Under the pieces are notes generated by a model. The model was not told the origin of the DNA and ran no database searches. It worked only from the letters and a program-made list of their open reading frames with translations. The translations under genes and the position numbers were made by a program. 64,000 nt of DNA from contig NZ_JOEY01000027.1 in the NCBI RefSeq assembly GCF_000718165.1, positions 62,001 through 126,000 on the forward strand, in the 5' to 3' direction. Positions 54,020-63,042 of this stretch are shown here, one piece after another. Source of the DNA: Streptomyces fulvoviolaceus. Its GTDB lineage: Bacteria > Actinomycetota > Actinomycetes > Streptomycetales > Streptomycetaceae. How positions within the stretch are numbered: the stretch's first letter is position 1; each line of letters begins with the position of its first letter.

Positions 54020-55306
54020 TCAGCGGCGCAGTGCCTCCGCCGGTTCGACGCGTGCCGCGCGCCAGGCCGGGTAGAGGCCGGCGAGCAGGCCTGTCAGGAG
54101 GCCGATCGCGGGGGCCGTCGCGGCCGTCGCCGGGTGGATTACCGGTGTCCAGTCGCGGATTGCCGCGACCGTCACCACGGTCAGGACGCCCAGGGACGTG
54201 CCGACCAGGCCGCCCAGTGTGCCGAGTGCGGCCGACTCCGCGAGGAACTGGACCGTGATGTGGCGGCCGCGTGCGCCCAGGGCCCGGCGCAGACCGATCT
54301 CTCCCGTGCGTTCCAGGACGGCGACCAGTGTGGTGTTGGCGATGCCCACCGCGCCGATGACCAGGCAGATCGCCGCGAGGAGGAGGAAGAGCCGGCTGAG
54401 GTCGTCGCCCACCCCGGTCCGTAGGGCGCGGGGGTCGGGGGGCGGTACGACCTTGAAGTACGCGGGATGGTCGGGGCGCAGCGCGGTCGCGGCCTCGTGG
54501 GCGATCTGCGTGGCCGCACCGAGCCGGGTCGAGACCAGCATCTTCGCGCCGCCCGACTCCGGTGCGCCCCAGATACGTTCCGCGGTGGTGCGCGGTACGA
54601 CTACCGACAGCAGCAGGTCGGCCTTGCGGTCGGTGGCGGAGACGATGCCGGTGACGGTGAAGGGCCGGCTGCCGATGAAGATCGCCGGGTGGGTCTCCAG
54701 CGTGGTGATGCCGAGCCGTTCGGCGACGCCCGCGCCGATGACGGCCACGGGTGCCGCCTGGTCGGAGGCGTAGGCGTCGTAGACCCTGCCCTCCGCGAGC
54801 CGGGTCCCCGCCGCGGCGAACACGCCGGGCGAGGCGGCCACCACGTCGATTCCGCTCTGGGTACCGGTACTGCCGTCGCCCACGGGAGAGGAACGTACCG
54901 GGGTGTCCGGGTCGAGCCGCACCGGCCAGTACACGCCCGCGTGTTCGACGCCGTGCAGCCGGCCGATGCGGGCGTCGGCGTCCGCCGGGAAGGCGAGCCC
55001 CGCGAACTCGTCCTGTTCGTGGGCGACGTCCTCGATGCTCACCTCGGTCGCGCTGAGCGCGTTGAACCGTGTGTCGATCTGGGCGGAGGCGGTGGCCGTC
55101 AGGCCGAGGATCGCCACGAACGTGCCCACGCCGAGCACCGTCCCCAGGGCGGTCAGCGCGGAGCGCGCCGGACGTTGCAGCATCCCCGCGAGGGACTCCG
55201 AGAGCACGTCACGCCAGCCGAACACGGAGGGTGGGATGCGGTGTTCCGCCGCCGCCCGCGGGGTCCTCGCCCGGATCAGGCTTCTCGCCCCGATCGCGCC
55301 CTTCAC
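54020..55306 (-). CDS. MacB-type ABC permease
   Basis: A 428-residue FtsX-type permease. N-terminal helix about 48-72, large extracellular MacB_PCD domain (about 75-310), C-terminal three helices with NTTLVAVLERTGEIGLRRAL and EPAEALRR at the end. With the ATPase and the HlyD-like adaptor it forms a MacAB-type exporter or an extracytoplasmic mechanotransmitter. Confidence 0.93.
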   Translation of the reverse strand: MKGAIGARSLIRARTPRAAAEHRIPPSVFGWRDVLSESLAGMLQRPARSALTALGTVLGVGTFVAILGLTATASAQIDTRFNALSATEVSIEDVAHEQDEFAGLAFPADADARIGRLHGVEHAGVYWPVRLDPDTPVRSSPVGDGSTGTQSGIDVVAASPGVFAAAGTRLAEGRVYDAYASDQAAPVAVIGAGVAERLGITTLETHPAIFIGSRPFTVTGIVSATDRKADLLLSVVVPRTTAERIWGAPESGGAKMLVSTRLGAATQIAHEAATALRPDHPAYFKVVPPPDPRALRTGVGDDLSRLFLLLAAICLVIGAVGIANTTLVAVLERTGEIGLRRALGARGRHITVQFLAESAALGTLGGLVGTSLGVLTVVTVAAIRDWTPVIHPATAATAPAIGLLTGLLAGLYPAWRAARVEPAEALRR

Positions 55307-56043
55307 GCGACCGCCTCGGACGACGGGGTCTCCGGCGTGTTCGGTGTTTCCGGCATCTCAGGTCCATCGCTCAGAACCCCGTCCCGTATCGCCACCGTCC
55401 GTTCGGCGCGGGCGGCGACCAGGGGGTCGTGGGTGATGACCAGGACGGTCATGCCGTCCGCGTGCAGTTCCTCCAGCAGGGCAAGTACCGACTCGGCGTT
55501 GGCCGTGTCGAGGTTTCCGGTCGGTTCGTCGCACAGCAGCAGGGAGGGGCGGGCCACCAGCGCCCGCGCGATGGCGACCCGCTGCCGCTCGCCGCCGGAG
55601 AGGCGGGTGGGCAGGGCGTCGATGCGATGGCCGAGGCCCACCCGCTCGAGCGCCCGGCGGGCCAGGGGCACCCGGTCCCGGCGGGGGGCGCCGTTGTAGA
55701 CCATGGCGAGCGTGACGTTCTCCACGGCGCTGCGCTGGGGCAGCAGATGGAAGGACTGGAAGACGAACCCGATGCGTCGCCCGCGCAGGGCCGTGCGGTC
55801 CGCGTCCCGGAGGGCGCCCGTGTCGATGCCGTCCAGGAGATACGTCCCGCTGGTGGGCCCGTCGAGCAGCCCGGCGATGTTGAGGAACGTGGACTTCCCG
55901 GATCCCGACGGACCCACGACGGCGACGAACTCGCCCCGTTCTATGGTCAGTTCGCAGGGCCGGAGAGCGGCCACGGGCGGCGGCCCCGGGTACGTCAGCC
56001 CGACCCCGCGGAACTCGATGACCGGCGCGGACGCCGCCGTCAC
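55303..56043 (-). CDS. MacB-type ABC ATPase
   Basis: A 246-residue LolD-like ATPase: Walker A GPSGSGKST, VFQSFHLLP, signature LSGGERQRVAIARALVARP, Walker B LLLCDEPTGNLD, VITHDP. GTG 56043 overlaps the HlyD gene stop (GTGA). Pro/Glu-rich tail. Confidence 0.94.
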   Translation of the reverse strand: MTAASAPVIEFRGVGLTYPGPPPVAALRPCELTIERGEFVAVVGPSGSGKSTFLNIAGLLDGPTSGTYLLDGIDTGALRDADRTALRGRRIGFVFQSFHLLPQRSAVENVTLAMVYNGAPRRDRVPLARRALERVGLGHRIDALPTRLSGGERQRVAIARALVARPSLLLCDEPTGNLDTANAESVLALLEELHADGMTVLVITHDPLVAARAERTVAIRDGVLSDGPEMPETPNTPETPSSEAVA

Positions 56044-57608
56044 GAGGTCCCCTCGGCGGAATCAGCGGAATCAGCGGAATCGATGGAATCGCCGGACGCG
56101 CGGGGCACTCCCGTGACCACCTGGTCGCCCTGTATGAGACCGCCGCTCCCGGCCACCGGCACGACGGCCACGAACCCGTCGCCCGAGGTGCCCGCCCGTA
56201 CCTCCACCCGCCGCCTGGCACCGCTCGCCTCGACCACGGTCACAGTGGTCCGCCCGTCCGCGCCGGAGCTGATCGCGGTGATGGGTACGACCAGCGCCTT
56301 CCCCTCGGTCGACGCCGCGATGACGGTGACGCGTACGTCCTGTCCGGTGAGTTCGGCGTTCAGGGGCTTGTCGGGGGTGATCTGCACGAGCCGGCCCTGG
56401 GCGCTCTGGCTCTGAGCGGTCCCGGCCTCCCCGGCCTCCCCGTTCTGCCCCTGCTCCCCGGATGTGGCGGGTGGGTCGGAGACGGAGGTGACCTCGCCCC
56501 GCGCGGACGTGCCGCTCACCTCGGAGTAGATCTCGGCCCGGCGTCCGGAACGTATGAGGTCCTTCTGGTACTCGGGGACGTACGCCTGCACGACCAGCCG
56601 GCCCGCGGACAGCGTCATAGCGGTCCCGGACGCCTCACCCCCGACCTTGGCGGAGACCGAGCCGACGCGCGCCGGGAAGCTCTGCACGAACACCACCTCG
56701 GCGGCGGGCAGTATCGGCCCCGCGGCCGCCTCGGCGGCGGTGAGCTTCGCGCGGGCGTCGGCGAGGTCCTCCCGCGCCCGGCGCACGGCCTTGCCCTGGC
56801 TCGCGGTGTCCTCGTCGCCCGCCTCGCTCGTCGAACGCCCGGAATCCGTAACTGTGTTGGCCGACGCCAGCGCGTCCTCGGTGTCCTCCAGAGCGCGTTC
56901 GGCGGCGGTGACCTGGCCGCGGGCGTCCTCGACGGGGTCGCCCTCGCCGTCGTACGCGGAGACGGGTTCGTAACCCAGCGTCGCGTAGAAGGAGTTGAGC
57001 GCTGCCTTCGTGCCGGAGCCGAAACGGCCCGTGGTGTCGGGGGCGGTGTCGTGGCCCAGTTTCCGCAGCGCGCGCTGGAGTTGGCGTACGTCGTCGCCCG
57101 TGGCGCCGGGACGCAGGTCGCGGTACACGGGGAGACTTCCCTGCAGCGTGAACACGGGCCGGCCGGACACCTCCATCAGGAGCCGTCCCGCCTTCACGGT
57201 GTCCCCGGCCCGCACCGGAATCCTGGTGATCACCGCTCGCGCCGCGCCCTCACCGGCGGGTACCTGGGGAATCACCTCGACCGTCTGTCCGGCCACCACC
57301 TGACCTCGGGTGATGACCGACGAGGTGAGCACCCGGTGCTCCACGGGGGCGGTCAGCACGTCGGGCGAGGGCGCCCCGGCCTCCGCGGCCACCTGCGCGG
57401 GCGACTTCACCAGCAGCGCCGCGCCGAGTCCGCCGAGGGTCGCGAGTACGGCGCCCAGGGCCACGGCGACCACCCATCGGCGCCGGCCGGCCATACCGCT
57501 CGGCCCCGACTCCGGCCCGCCCGGCCGGGCGACCTCGGTTTCCGTCGGCCGGTCCGGGTCCGTTTCCCTGCCCCGGTCCGCCTCGGCGGCCCCCCTGACC
57601 TGCGTCAT
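56040..57608 (-). CDS. HlyD-like membrane-fusion adaptor with peptidoglycan-binding domain
   Basis: A 522-residue protein with one membrane helix (about 45-67) and an extracytoplasmic part: barrel-sandwich beginning APVEHRVLTSSVITRGQVVAG, peptidoglycan-binding motif DDVRQLQRALRKLGHD (about 165-205), a helical hairpin, then beta-barrel with VVPITAISSG. The C-terminus carries Ser-Asp repeats (SADSADSAEG) encoded by four 9-bp units at 56056-56091. AAGGA precedes ATG 57608. It would connect the MacB-type exporter to the wall. Confidence 0.9.
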   Translation of the reverse strand: MTQVRGAAEADRGRETDPDRPTETEVARPGGPESGPSGMAGRRRWVVAVALGAVLATLGGLGAALLVKSPAQVAAEAGAPSPDVLTAPVEHRVLTSSVITRGQVVAGQTVEVIPQVPAGEGAARAVITRIPVRAGDTVKAGRLLMEVSGRPVFTLQGSLPVYRDLRPGATGDDVRQLQRALRKLGHDTAPDTTGRFGSGTKAALNSFYATLGYEPVSAYDGEGDPVEDARGQVTAAERALEDTEDALASANTVTDSGRSTSEAGDEDTASQGKAVRRAREDLADARAKLTAAEAAAGPILPAAEVVFVQSFPARVGSVSAKVGGEASGTAMTLSAGRLVVQAYVPEYQKDLIRSGRRAEIYSEVSGTSARGEVTSVSDPPATSGEQGQNGEAGEAGTAQSQSAQGRLVQITPDKPLNAELTGQDVRVTVIAASTEGKALVVPITAISSGADGRTTVTVVEASGARRRVEVRAGTSGDGFVAVVPVAGSGGLIQGDQVVTGVPRASGDSIDSADSADSAEGTS

Positions 57609-57642
57609 CGCTGTCCTTCGTCGTCGCTCCGGCGTACGCGGT

Positions 57643-58021
57643 TCAGCCGCCGGCGATGCCACCGTCCGAGCCCGGAGAGCACTTCTCGGAGACGGCGAGG
57701 AACACGGCCGTCTTGAACGTCGCCGCCTCGTCGCCCGCCAACTCGACCTGCGCGTCGTCGGATCGGGATCCGGGAACTCGAGGAAGCCGTTCTCGCGCAC
57801 GCGAGCGCTGAACTTCTCCGGCCACGACCATGGCCGGAGCCGCCGACGTGGCACCGGGCAGCAGACCGACGCACTTCGCCCGGGCACTGACCAGGTAGGC
57901 GTCGTCGTTCTGCCCTTGTCCACGCGGAGTTGGCTGTCGACGAGCTGTTCCAGGACGACGCCGTTGTCTTCGAGACAGCCGTGGTAGGCCTGTTCCCGGG
58001 CAAACAGGCTCCCGTGATCAT
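57643..58021 (-). pseudogene. decayed secreted companion protein (FPDPDP motif)
   Basis: Coding-like fragments appear in changing frames: EQAYHGCLEDNGVVLEQLVD, then QNDDAYLVSARAKCVGLLPG, then EKFSARVRENGFLEFPDPDP and DDAQVELAGDEAATFKTAVF ending at the stop 57643. They resemble, from memory, small actinomycete lipoproteins next to HlyD-MacB modules, which carry CMRxNG...FPDPD repeats; here the Cys is Arg. At least two frameshifts and no signal peptide remain. Confidence 0.65.
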
Positions 58022-58046
58022 GGGGTGGCAGAGCTTAGGCCCGCCC

Positions 58047-58092
58047 GAATCTGATCGTCTACTGTCCCTGGGGACAGTAGACGATCAGATTC
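58047..58092. repeat. perfect 22-bp inverted repeat, AT-rich
   Basis: GAATCTGATCGTCTACTGTC (then CC) at 58047-58068 pairs perfectly with 58071-58092 across two bases. It is AT-richer than the flanks and lacks a T-run. Placed between the pseudogene and the I36-like gene on opposite strands. Confidence 0.9.
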
Positions 58093-58156
58093 AGCCTTGA
58101 TTCACTCTTCCTTTGCAGGATCTTGATGATTCAATTGCATAGGACAGGGGGCGGAG

Positions 58157-58585
58157 TTGAACGGCAGCAGAACGGTGAGACGTGTCTCGGCACTCGCTGT
58201 ATCGGTGGTCGCGGTCGGCGGGCTCGCACTGAGCACCGCGGGACCGGCGGCGGCCGTCGATCAGGACGACGGCATCCTGGAGGCAGGGGAGTTCGGCCTC
58301 TACTACTACTCGAGCCGGGGCGGCTGCGTCTTTGACCTCCTCGCCGGGGACAACGACTTCGCCAACAACGACTTCAAGGACCGCCCGACCTATGTGAACT
58401 GCGAAGGTGAAGGGGAGACGGTGAACGACAACACGGCGTCGTACTGGAACCGCGACACCACGATGTGGTACGTCTACACCGATTCGTTCCATGAGGGCAT
58501 TCGGGGCGATCTCCCCGCCGGTCACGTCGGCAACGCCTCCTCTACCTTCAAGAACAAGATCTCGTCGAGCTATTGGTACCTCTGA
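58157..58585 (+). CDS. secreted peptidase inhibitor I36-like protein
   Basis: A 142-residue exported protein: signal peptide to AAA at about residue 34, then a compact domain with FGLYYYSSRGGCVFDL, NDFKDRPTYVNCE and NDNTASYWNRDTTMWYVY, the Tyr/Trp-rich pattern of I36 (crystallin-fold) inhibitors. Two cysteines, likely a disulfide. TTG 58157 with GGGGG near; GTG 58175 is the alternative. Confidence 0.6.
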   Translation: MNGSRTVRRVSALAVSVVAVGGLALSTAGPAAAVDQDDGILEAGEFGLYYYSSRGGCVFDLLAGDNDFANNDFKDRPTYVNCEGEGETVNDNTASYWNRDTTMWYVYTDSFHEGIRGDLPAGHVGNASSTFKNKISSSYWYL

Positions 58586-59517
58586 ACCGGCTCCGTGTGA
58601 CCGCGTTCGGCGCCGTTCTTGCCCTGGCGGGCTGCTCCGCCGGCGGCTCGGACGGCGCCGGCGGGAGCACCGAACCCACCGTGACCTCCACGCCCACGAT
58701 GCTCAGGACCGCCGACGTGAGCTTCCCAATGGACGCCTACGAAGCCACCGCCGAGCAGCAGGTCACGCTCGCGCGGGCCCAGGGCGTCCTCACCAGCCGG
58801 TGCATGGCCCGCCTCGGCTTCACCTACCAGGCCCCCGAGCGGCCCGTCAGCTCGGCGAGCGGGTCGAACGCCCGGGTCTTCGGCCTGGTGGACCCAGACA
58901 CGGCCGCCCGGTACGGCTACCTGAACCCCGGGACGGCCAACGCCCCGGTGCGAGCGGCCACGGGGTCGCTGACCGAGGCCGAGCAGCTGGCGCTCAGCGG
59001 CGAGGACGACCTCGACCCGGCCGACGTGCCCGCGAACCTGGAGGAGGCCGAGAAGTCCGGCGGCAGCGACGTGACGTTCAACGGGGAGCGGGTGCCCGTC
59101 GGCGGCTGCGTCCGGGAGTCCTACCTCAAGCTCTACGCGCGCAAGGCGAACGAGGTCGACATCCTCTTCGTGTTCAACCTCAAGAGCGACGCAGAGTCGA
59201 AGGCGCGCGAGGACTCCCGGGTCCGCGCGGTCGACAAGCGCTGGTCGTCCTGTATGGCGAAGGCGGGGTACGAACTCACGGGTCCCGTGAACGCGGTCAA
59301 GGAACTGGGCCTCACCGAGTCGGACCTGTCCAGTCCCAGAGCGGTCACCGCGGCCAAGGCCGACGTGGCGTGCAAGCAGCGGGTCAACCTCGTAGGAGTG
59401 CGTTACGCGGTGACGACCGCCTACCAGCGCCGGCTGATCGAGGAGAACGCGCAGACCTTGTCGCTGGCCAAGGAACAGCTGGAGAGCCGGCTGCTGCTGG
59501 CGGCCGAACTGACCTGA
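58573..59517 (+). CDS. lipoprotein of unknown function
   Basis: A 314-residue lipoprotein. Lipobox LALAGCSAGG with Cys at about 21 predicts membrane attachment. The rest is helical and charged with several Cys (SRCMARLGF, GGCVRESYL, WSSCMAKAGYEL, DVACKQRVNL), suggesting disulfides. Repeated C-M-A-x-x-G pattern resembles duplicated modules. TTG 58573 is chosen; it overlaps the I36-like gene by 13 nt. Function unknown; the family is common in Streptomyces. Confidence 0.75.
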   Translation: MVPLNRLRVTAFGAVLALAGCSAGGSDGAGGSTEPTVTSTPTMLRTADVSFPMDAYEATAEQQVTLARAQGVLTSRCMARLGFTYQAPERPVSSASGSNARVFGLVDPDTAARYGYLNPGTANAPVRAATGSLTEAEQLALSGEDDLDPADVPANLEEAEKSGGSDVTFNGERVPVGGCVRESYLKLYARKANEVDILFVFNLKSDAESKAREDSRVRAVDKRWSSCMAKAGYELTGPVNAVKELGLTESDLSSPRAVTAAKADVACKQRVNLVGVRYAVTTAYQRRLIEENAQTLSLAKEQLESRLLLAAELT

Positions 59518-59545
59518 ACAGCCTGATCCGACCCGAGACGACCTG

Positions 59546-59854
59546 ATGCCGAACTCATGTGGGCTGTGCCGGCTGCCCGATTCGCTGCGCGAGATCCTGG
59601 GCACGGCCCTCTCCCGGCTGCCCACTCTCACTGACCGGGAGCGCCAGATCCTCGGGCGGCTCGTCTCCTCCGAGGAGTACGGCGAACTCGCGCGGTCGCT
59701 CGGGATATCGGAGCGCACGGTCAAGTTCCATGTCGCGAACCTGCGCAACAAGCTGGGCGGGCTGAGTCGGCTCCAGTTGTGCCAGGTGGCCCTGCTCGAT
59801 CTGACGTGCCTGCCGGACACCGCCGGGATCTGCGCCGCGCATCCGGCGCGATGA
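59546..59854 (+). CDS. HTH-only LuxR/GerE protein
   Basis: A 102-residue protein consisting almost only of a LuxR HTH: LTDRERQILGRLVSSEEYGE and LARSLGISERTVKFHVANLR. It has Cys pairs at both ends (CGLC, TCLPDTAGIC) that could bind metal or form disulfides. No receiver or sensor domain. Lies 28 nt after the lipoprotein, possibly co-transcribed. Confidence 0.82.
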   Translation: MPNSCGLCRLPDSLREILGTALSRLPTLTDRERQILGRLVSSEEYGELARSLGISERTVKFHVANLRNKLGGLSRLQLCQVALLDLTCLPDTAGICAAHPAR

Positions 59855-59861
59855 AAGGGCG

Positions 59862-59891
59862 AGGCCCGCCGCGTTCGTCCGCGGCGGGCCT
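59862..59891. terminator. bidirectional terminator after HTH protein
   Basis: 12-bp perfect stem AGGCCCGCCGCG / CGCGGCGGGCCT, 6-nt loop TTCGTC, followed by TTCCC. Convergent with the carboxypeptidase. Confidence 0.9.
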
Positions 59892-59923
59892 TTCCCAGCT
59901 TCGAGTCCCTGCTTCGAGGGGTG

Positions 59924-60823
59924 TCAGCTGATCTTGGCGTAGCCGTAGTTGATGAGCTTCTTCACGTCCGCGGTGCGGTTGGCCGCCGAGGAGGCGGTCA
60001 TGACGGCGCCCATCACCGACTCGCCGTTGAGCGTGGCGGCGAAGACGAGGCAGTACTTGGCCTCGGTGCCGGAGCCGGTCTTGATGCCGAGCGTGCCGTT
60101 CCAGCCGAGCAGCGTGTTGGTGTTGTCCCAGGCCGCCATCGTCCGGGTGGAACCGGACTTGGTGATGGTCTTCGCCTTGTACGACTTGGTCTTCACGACG
60201 GACTTGAACGTGGAGCTCTTCATCGCGCTGCGGGCGAGCAGCGTCAGGTCCTTCGGCGTCGAGTAGTTCGAGCCGTTGCTTATGCCGTCGAACGAGTCGA
60301 AGTGCGAGTTCGTCATGCCGAGCTGCTTCGCCTTGTTGTTCATCTTGGCGATGAAGTTCTTCACGCGAGCGGACACCGTCGAGCCGGTACCGAACTTGTC
60401 GGCGAGGGCCATCGCGGCGTCGCAGCCGGACGGCAGCATCATCCCGTAGAGCAGCTGGCGGACGGTGACCTTGTCACCGACGATCAGGTGGGCGGACGAG
60501 GCGCCCTTCGACACGATGTAGTCGCTGTACGCCTTCTTGATCGTGACCTTGGCGTCCAGGTTCAGGTTCGACTGCGTGAGCACGACCTTCGCGGTCATGA
60601 TCTTCGTGGTGGAGGCGGTGAGCCGGTGGGTGTTCGGCGACTTGTAGAAGAGGGTCTTACCGGTCGAGCTGTTCATCAGGTACCCGCCCTTGGCGGTGAT
60701 GGTGGGCGCGGTCACAGCCTGCGCCGGTGCCGCAGTGAGAGCTCCGGTGGCGAGCACTGCGCCCGTCGTCACAGCGACGGCTGCGGCTCTGCGGAAACGG
60801 AAACCCTTGGTGGCGGTTATCAA
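59924..60823 (-). CDS. dacC: D-alanyl-D-alanine carboxypeptidase (PBP5/6-type)
   Basis: A 299-residue exported enzyme that trims the terminal D-Ala of muropeptides. Active-site Ser in LTASTTKIMTAKV (STTK), second motif SGC in PSGCDAAMALADKFG instead of SGN, third KTG in GIKTGSG. Signal peptide after FRFRRAAAVAV to APAQA. TTG at 60823 is the likely start (GTG 60895 would add 24 residues). Not fused to a C-terminal membrane anchor, so it is secreted. Confidence 0.88.
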   Translation of the reverse strand: MITATKGFRFRRAAAVAVTTGAVLATGALTAAPAQAVTAPTITAKGGYLMNSSTGKTLFYKSPNTHRLTASTTKIMTAKVVLTQSNLNLDAKVTIKKAYSDYIVSKGASSAHLIVGDKVTVRQLLYGMMLPSGCDAAMALADKFGTGSTVSARVKNFIAKMNNKAKQLGMTNSHFDSFDGISNGSNYSTPKDLTLLARSAMKSSTFKSVVKTKSYKAKTITKSGSTRTMAAWDNTNTLLGWNGTLGIKTGSGTEAKYCLVFAATLNGESVMGAVMTASSAANRTADVKKLINYGYAKIS

Positions 60824-61019
60824 CTCAAATACCCCGAATACGTTGAATGCCCCTGGAATGCGGCCGAGTTGGTGGAGAGGAAAGCGGGGCCGCACGTGTG
60901 TGACACGTAACTAGCACGGAAGGTTGTGCAACAGCTGGGGTGAGTGTGGCGTCCTTCGATGAGGGGTTTTGCCGGGGTCCGAATGGTGGACGGGGTCCGC
61001 CATGCGTACGTGTTGTATC

Positions 61020-61025
61020 TAAGAT
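61020..61025 (+). promoter_or_regulatory. TAAGAT -10, leaderless GntR mRNA
   Basis: TAAGAT ends 6 nt before ATG 61032. The surrounding TTGTATCTAAGATGTAC is imperfectly symmetric and may be the repressor's own operator. Confidence 0.5.
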
Positions 61026-61031
61026 GTACTC

Positions 61032-61718
61032 ATGCCGTCAGCCCCACCCGCCCCCGACAAGACCTCCGACAAGGCTTCGGTCAAGCAGCCCCCCGCCGCA
61101 GACCGCGTCTACGCCCACGTCAAGCAGGGCGTCCTGGAGCGCCGCTACGAGGGCGGCACCCTCCTCACCGAGGGCGAGCTCGCCGAGGCCGTCGGGGTCT
61201 CCCGTACCCCGGTGCGCGAGGCGCTGCTGCGGCTCGAGGTGGAAGGGCTGATCAAGCTCTACCCGAAGAAGGGCGCACTCGTCCTGCCCGTCTCCGCGCA
61301 GGAGATCGCGGACGTCGTCGAGACCCGGCAGCTCGTCGAGGAGCACACCGCGCGCAAGGCCGTACCGGCGTCGCCGCGGCTCATCGCGCGCCTCGAGGAA
61401 CTGCTGGCGCAGCAGAAGGAGCAGGCCGCCGCCGGCGATCTCGCGGGCGCCGCCGTCATCGACCGCTGCTTCCACGCCGAGATCGTCCGCAGCGGGGGCA
61501 ACGAGATCCTGAACCGGCTCTACGACCAGCTCCGCGACCGGCAGCTCAGGATGGGTGTCGCCGTGATGCACGCCCACCCGGACCGCATCACCAAGACGCT
61601 CACCGAGCACGAGCAGATCCTGCAGGCGCTGCGCTCCGGCGACGCGGACGCGGTCGTCGGCCTCATCCACGGGCACGTCGAGTGGTTCTCCAACCTGGCG
61701 CGGGGCGAGGTCCGATGA
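61032..61718 (+). CDS. GntR family repressor (FCD domain)
   Basis: A 228-residue regulator: N-terminal winged helix (RVYAHVKQGVLERRYEGG and TEGELAEAVGVSRTPVREAL) and C-terminal FCD all-helical effector domain (LVEEHTARKAV, VIDRCFHAEIVRSGG, DRITKTLTEHEQI). Overlaps the MFS gene by 4 nt, so it likely controls that transporter. Confidence 0.93.
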   Translation: MPSAPPAPDKTSDKASVKQPPAADRVYAHVKQGVLERRYEGGTLLTEGELAEAVGVSRTPVREALLRLEVEGLIKLYPKKGALVLPVSAQEIADVVETRQLVEEHTARKAVPASPRLIARLEELLAQQKEQAAAGDLAGAAVIDRCFHAEIVRSGGNEILNRLYDQLRDRQLRMGVAVMHAHPDRITKTLTEHEQILQALRSGDADAVVGLIHGHVEWFSNLARGEVR

Positions 61719-63019
61719 GCGCCCCTTCCTCCGCGGCTCTTCCCAGCGACCCGCCCGGCGGCCGCCGCGCGATGGCCGTCTGGGGCATCGGCGTCTCCGT
61801 CTACTTCGTCGCCGTCATCTTCCGTACGTCCCTCGGGGTCGCCGGCCTCGACGCGGCCGAGCGCTTCCACGTCAACGCCTCCGCCCTGTCGACCTTCTCG
61901 ATCCTCCAGCTCCTCGTCTACGCGGGCATGCAGATACCCGTCGGCCTGCTGGTGGACCGGCTCGGCACGAAGAAGGTGCTGGGCCTCGGCGTCGTGCTCT
62001 TCACGGTGGGACAGCTGGGCTTCGCCTTCTCGCAGTCGTACGGCATGGCTCTCGCCTCCCGCGCCCTGCTCGGCTGCGGCGACGCGATGACCTTCATCAG
62101 CGTCCTGCGGCTCGGCACCCGCTGGTTCCCGGCCCGGCGCGGGCCGATGGTCGCGCAGTTCGCGGGCCTGGCCGGCATGGCGGGCAACCTGGTCTCCACC
62201 CTCGTCCTGGCCCGGCTGCTGCACGGCATCGGCTGGACGGCGGCCTTCGCGGGCAGCGCGCTCGCCGGAGTCGTCGTCCTCGTCCTGCTCCTGCTGTTCC
62301 TCAAGGACCACCCCGAGGGGCACGAGCCGGAGCCGTTCCCGCACCAGGGGGCGGCCTATGTACGGCGGCAGATCGCCGCGTCCTGGCGGGAGCCGGGGAC
62401 CCGGCTCGGGCTGTGGGTGCACTTCACGACCCAGTTCCCGGCGATGGTGTTCCTGCTGCTGTGGGGGCTGCCGTTCCTCGTCCAGGCGCAGGGACTGTCC
62501 CGGGCCACGGCGGGGGAGCTGCTCACCCTCGTCGTGCTGTCCAACATGCTCGTCGGGTTGGTCTACGGCCAGGTCGTCGCCCGGCACCACGCGGCGCGGC
62601 TGCCGCTCGCGCTCGGGACCGTGGCGGCGACGGCGCTGATGTGGGCCGTCACGCTGGCCTACCCCGGCGAGCACGCGCCGATGTGGCTGCTGGTCGTGCT
62701 GTGCACGGTGCTCGGCGCGTGCGGGCCCGCCTCGATGCTCGGCTTCGACTTCGCGCGGCCCGCGAACCCGCCGGAGCGGCAGGGCACCGCCTCCGGCATC
62801 ACCAACATGGGCGGCTTCGTCGCCTCGATGACCACCCTGTTCGCGATCGGGGTGCTGCTCGACGCCACCGGCGACAACTACACCGTCGCCTTCTCCTCGA
62901 TGTTCGTCCTGCAGGCCCTCGGGGTCAGCCAGATCCTACGGCTGCGGAAGCGGGCGATCCGCCGGGAGCGGGAGCGGTTGGTGGCCAGCCGGGTGGAGAC
63001 GGTGCACGTCCCCGCGTAG
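61715..63019 (+). CDS. MFS transporter
   Basis: A 434-residue major facilitator with 12 hydrophobic segments. The MFS motif between helices 2 and 3 is GLLVDRLGTKKVLG; helix 5 region GLAGMAGNLVSTL. It resembles sugar-phosphate/nitrate-type transporters; the substrate is unknown but would be the GntR ligand or its relative. ATG 61715 overlaps the GntR stop. Confidence 0.93.
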   Translation: MSAPSSAALPSDPPGGRRAMAVWGIGVSVYFVAVIFRTSLGVAGLDAAERFHVNASALSTFSILQLLVYAGMQIPVGLLVDRLGTKKVLGLGVVLFTVGQLGFAFSQSYGMALASRALLGCGDAMTFISVLRLGTRWFPARRGPMVAQFAGLAGMAGNLVSTLVLARLLHGIGWTAAFAGSALAGVVVLVLLLLFLKDHPEGHEPEPFPHQGAAYVRRQIAASWREPGTRLGLWVHFTTQFPAMVFLLLWGLPFLVQAQGLSRATAGELLTLVVLSNMLVGLVYGQVVARHHAARLPLALGTVAATALMWAVTLAYPGEHAPMWLLVVLCTVLGACGPASMLGFDFARPANPPERQGTASGITNMGGFVASMTTLFAIGVLLDATGDNYTVAFSSMFVLQALGVSQILRLRKRAIRRERERLVASRVETVHVPA

Positions 63020-63042
63020 GCACCCGGCCGGCCGCACGTCTG

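Noticed and set aside
57916..57924. TTGTCCACG as a further DnaA box
   Set aside because: One mismatch, isolated, and within a decayed coding region; not counted with the perfect boxes.
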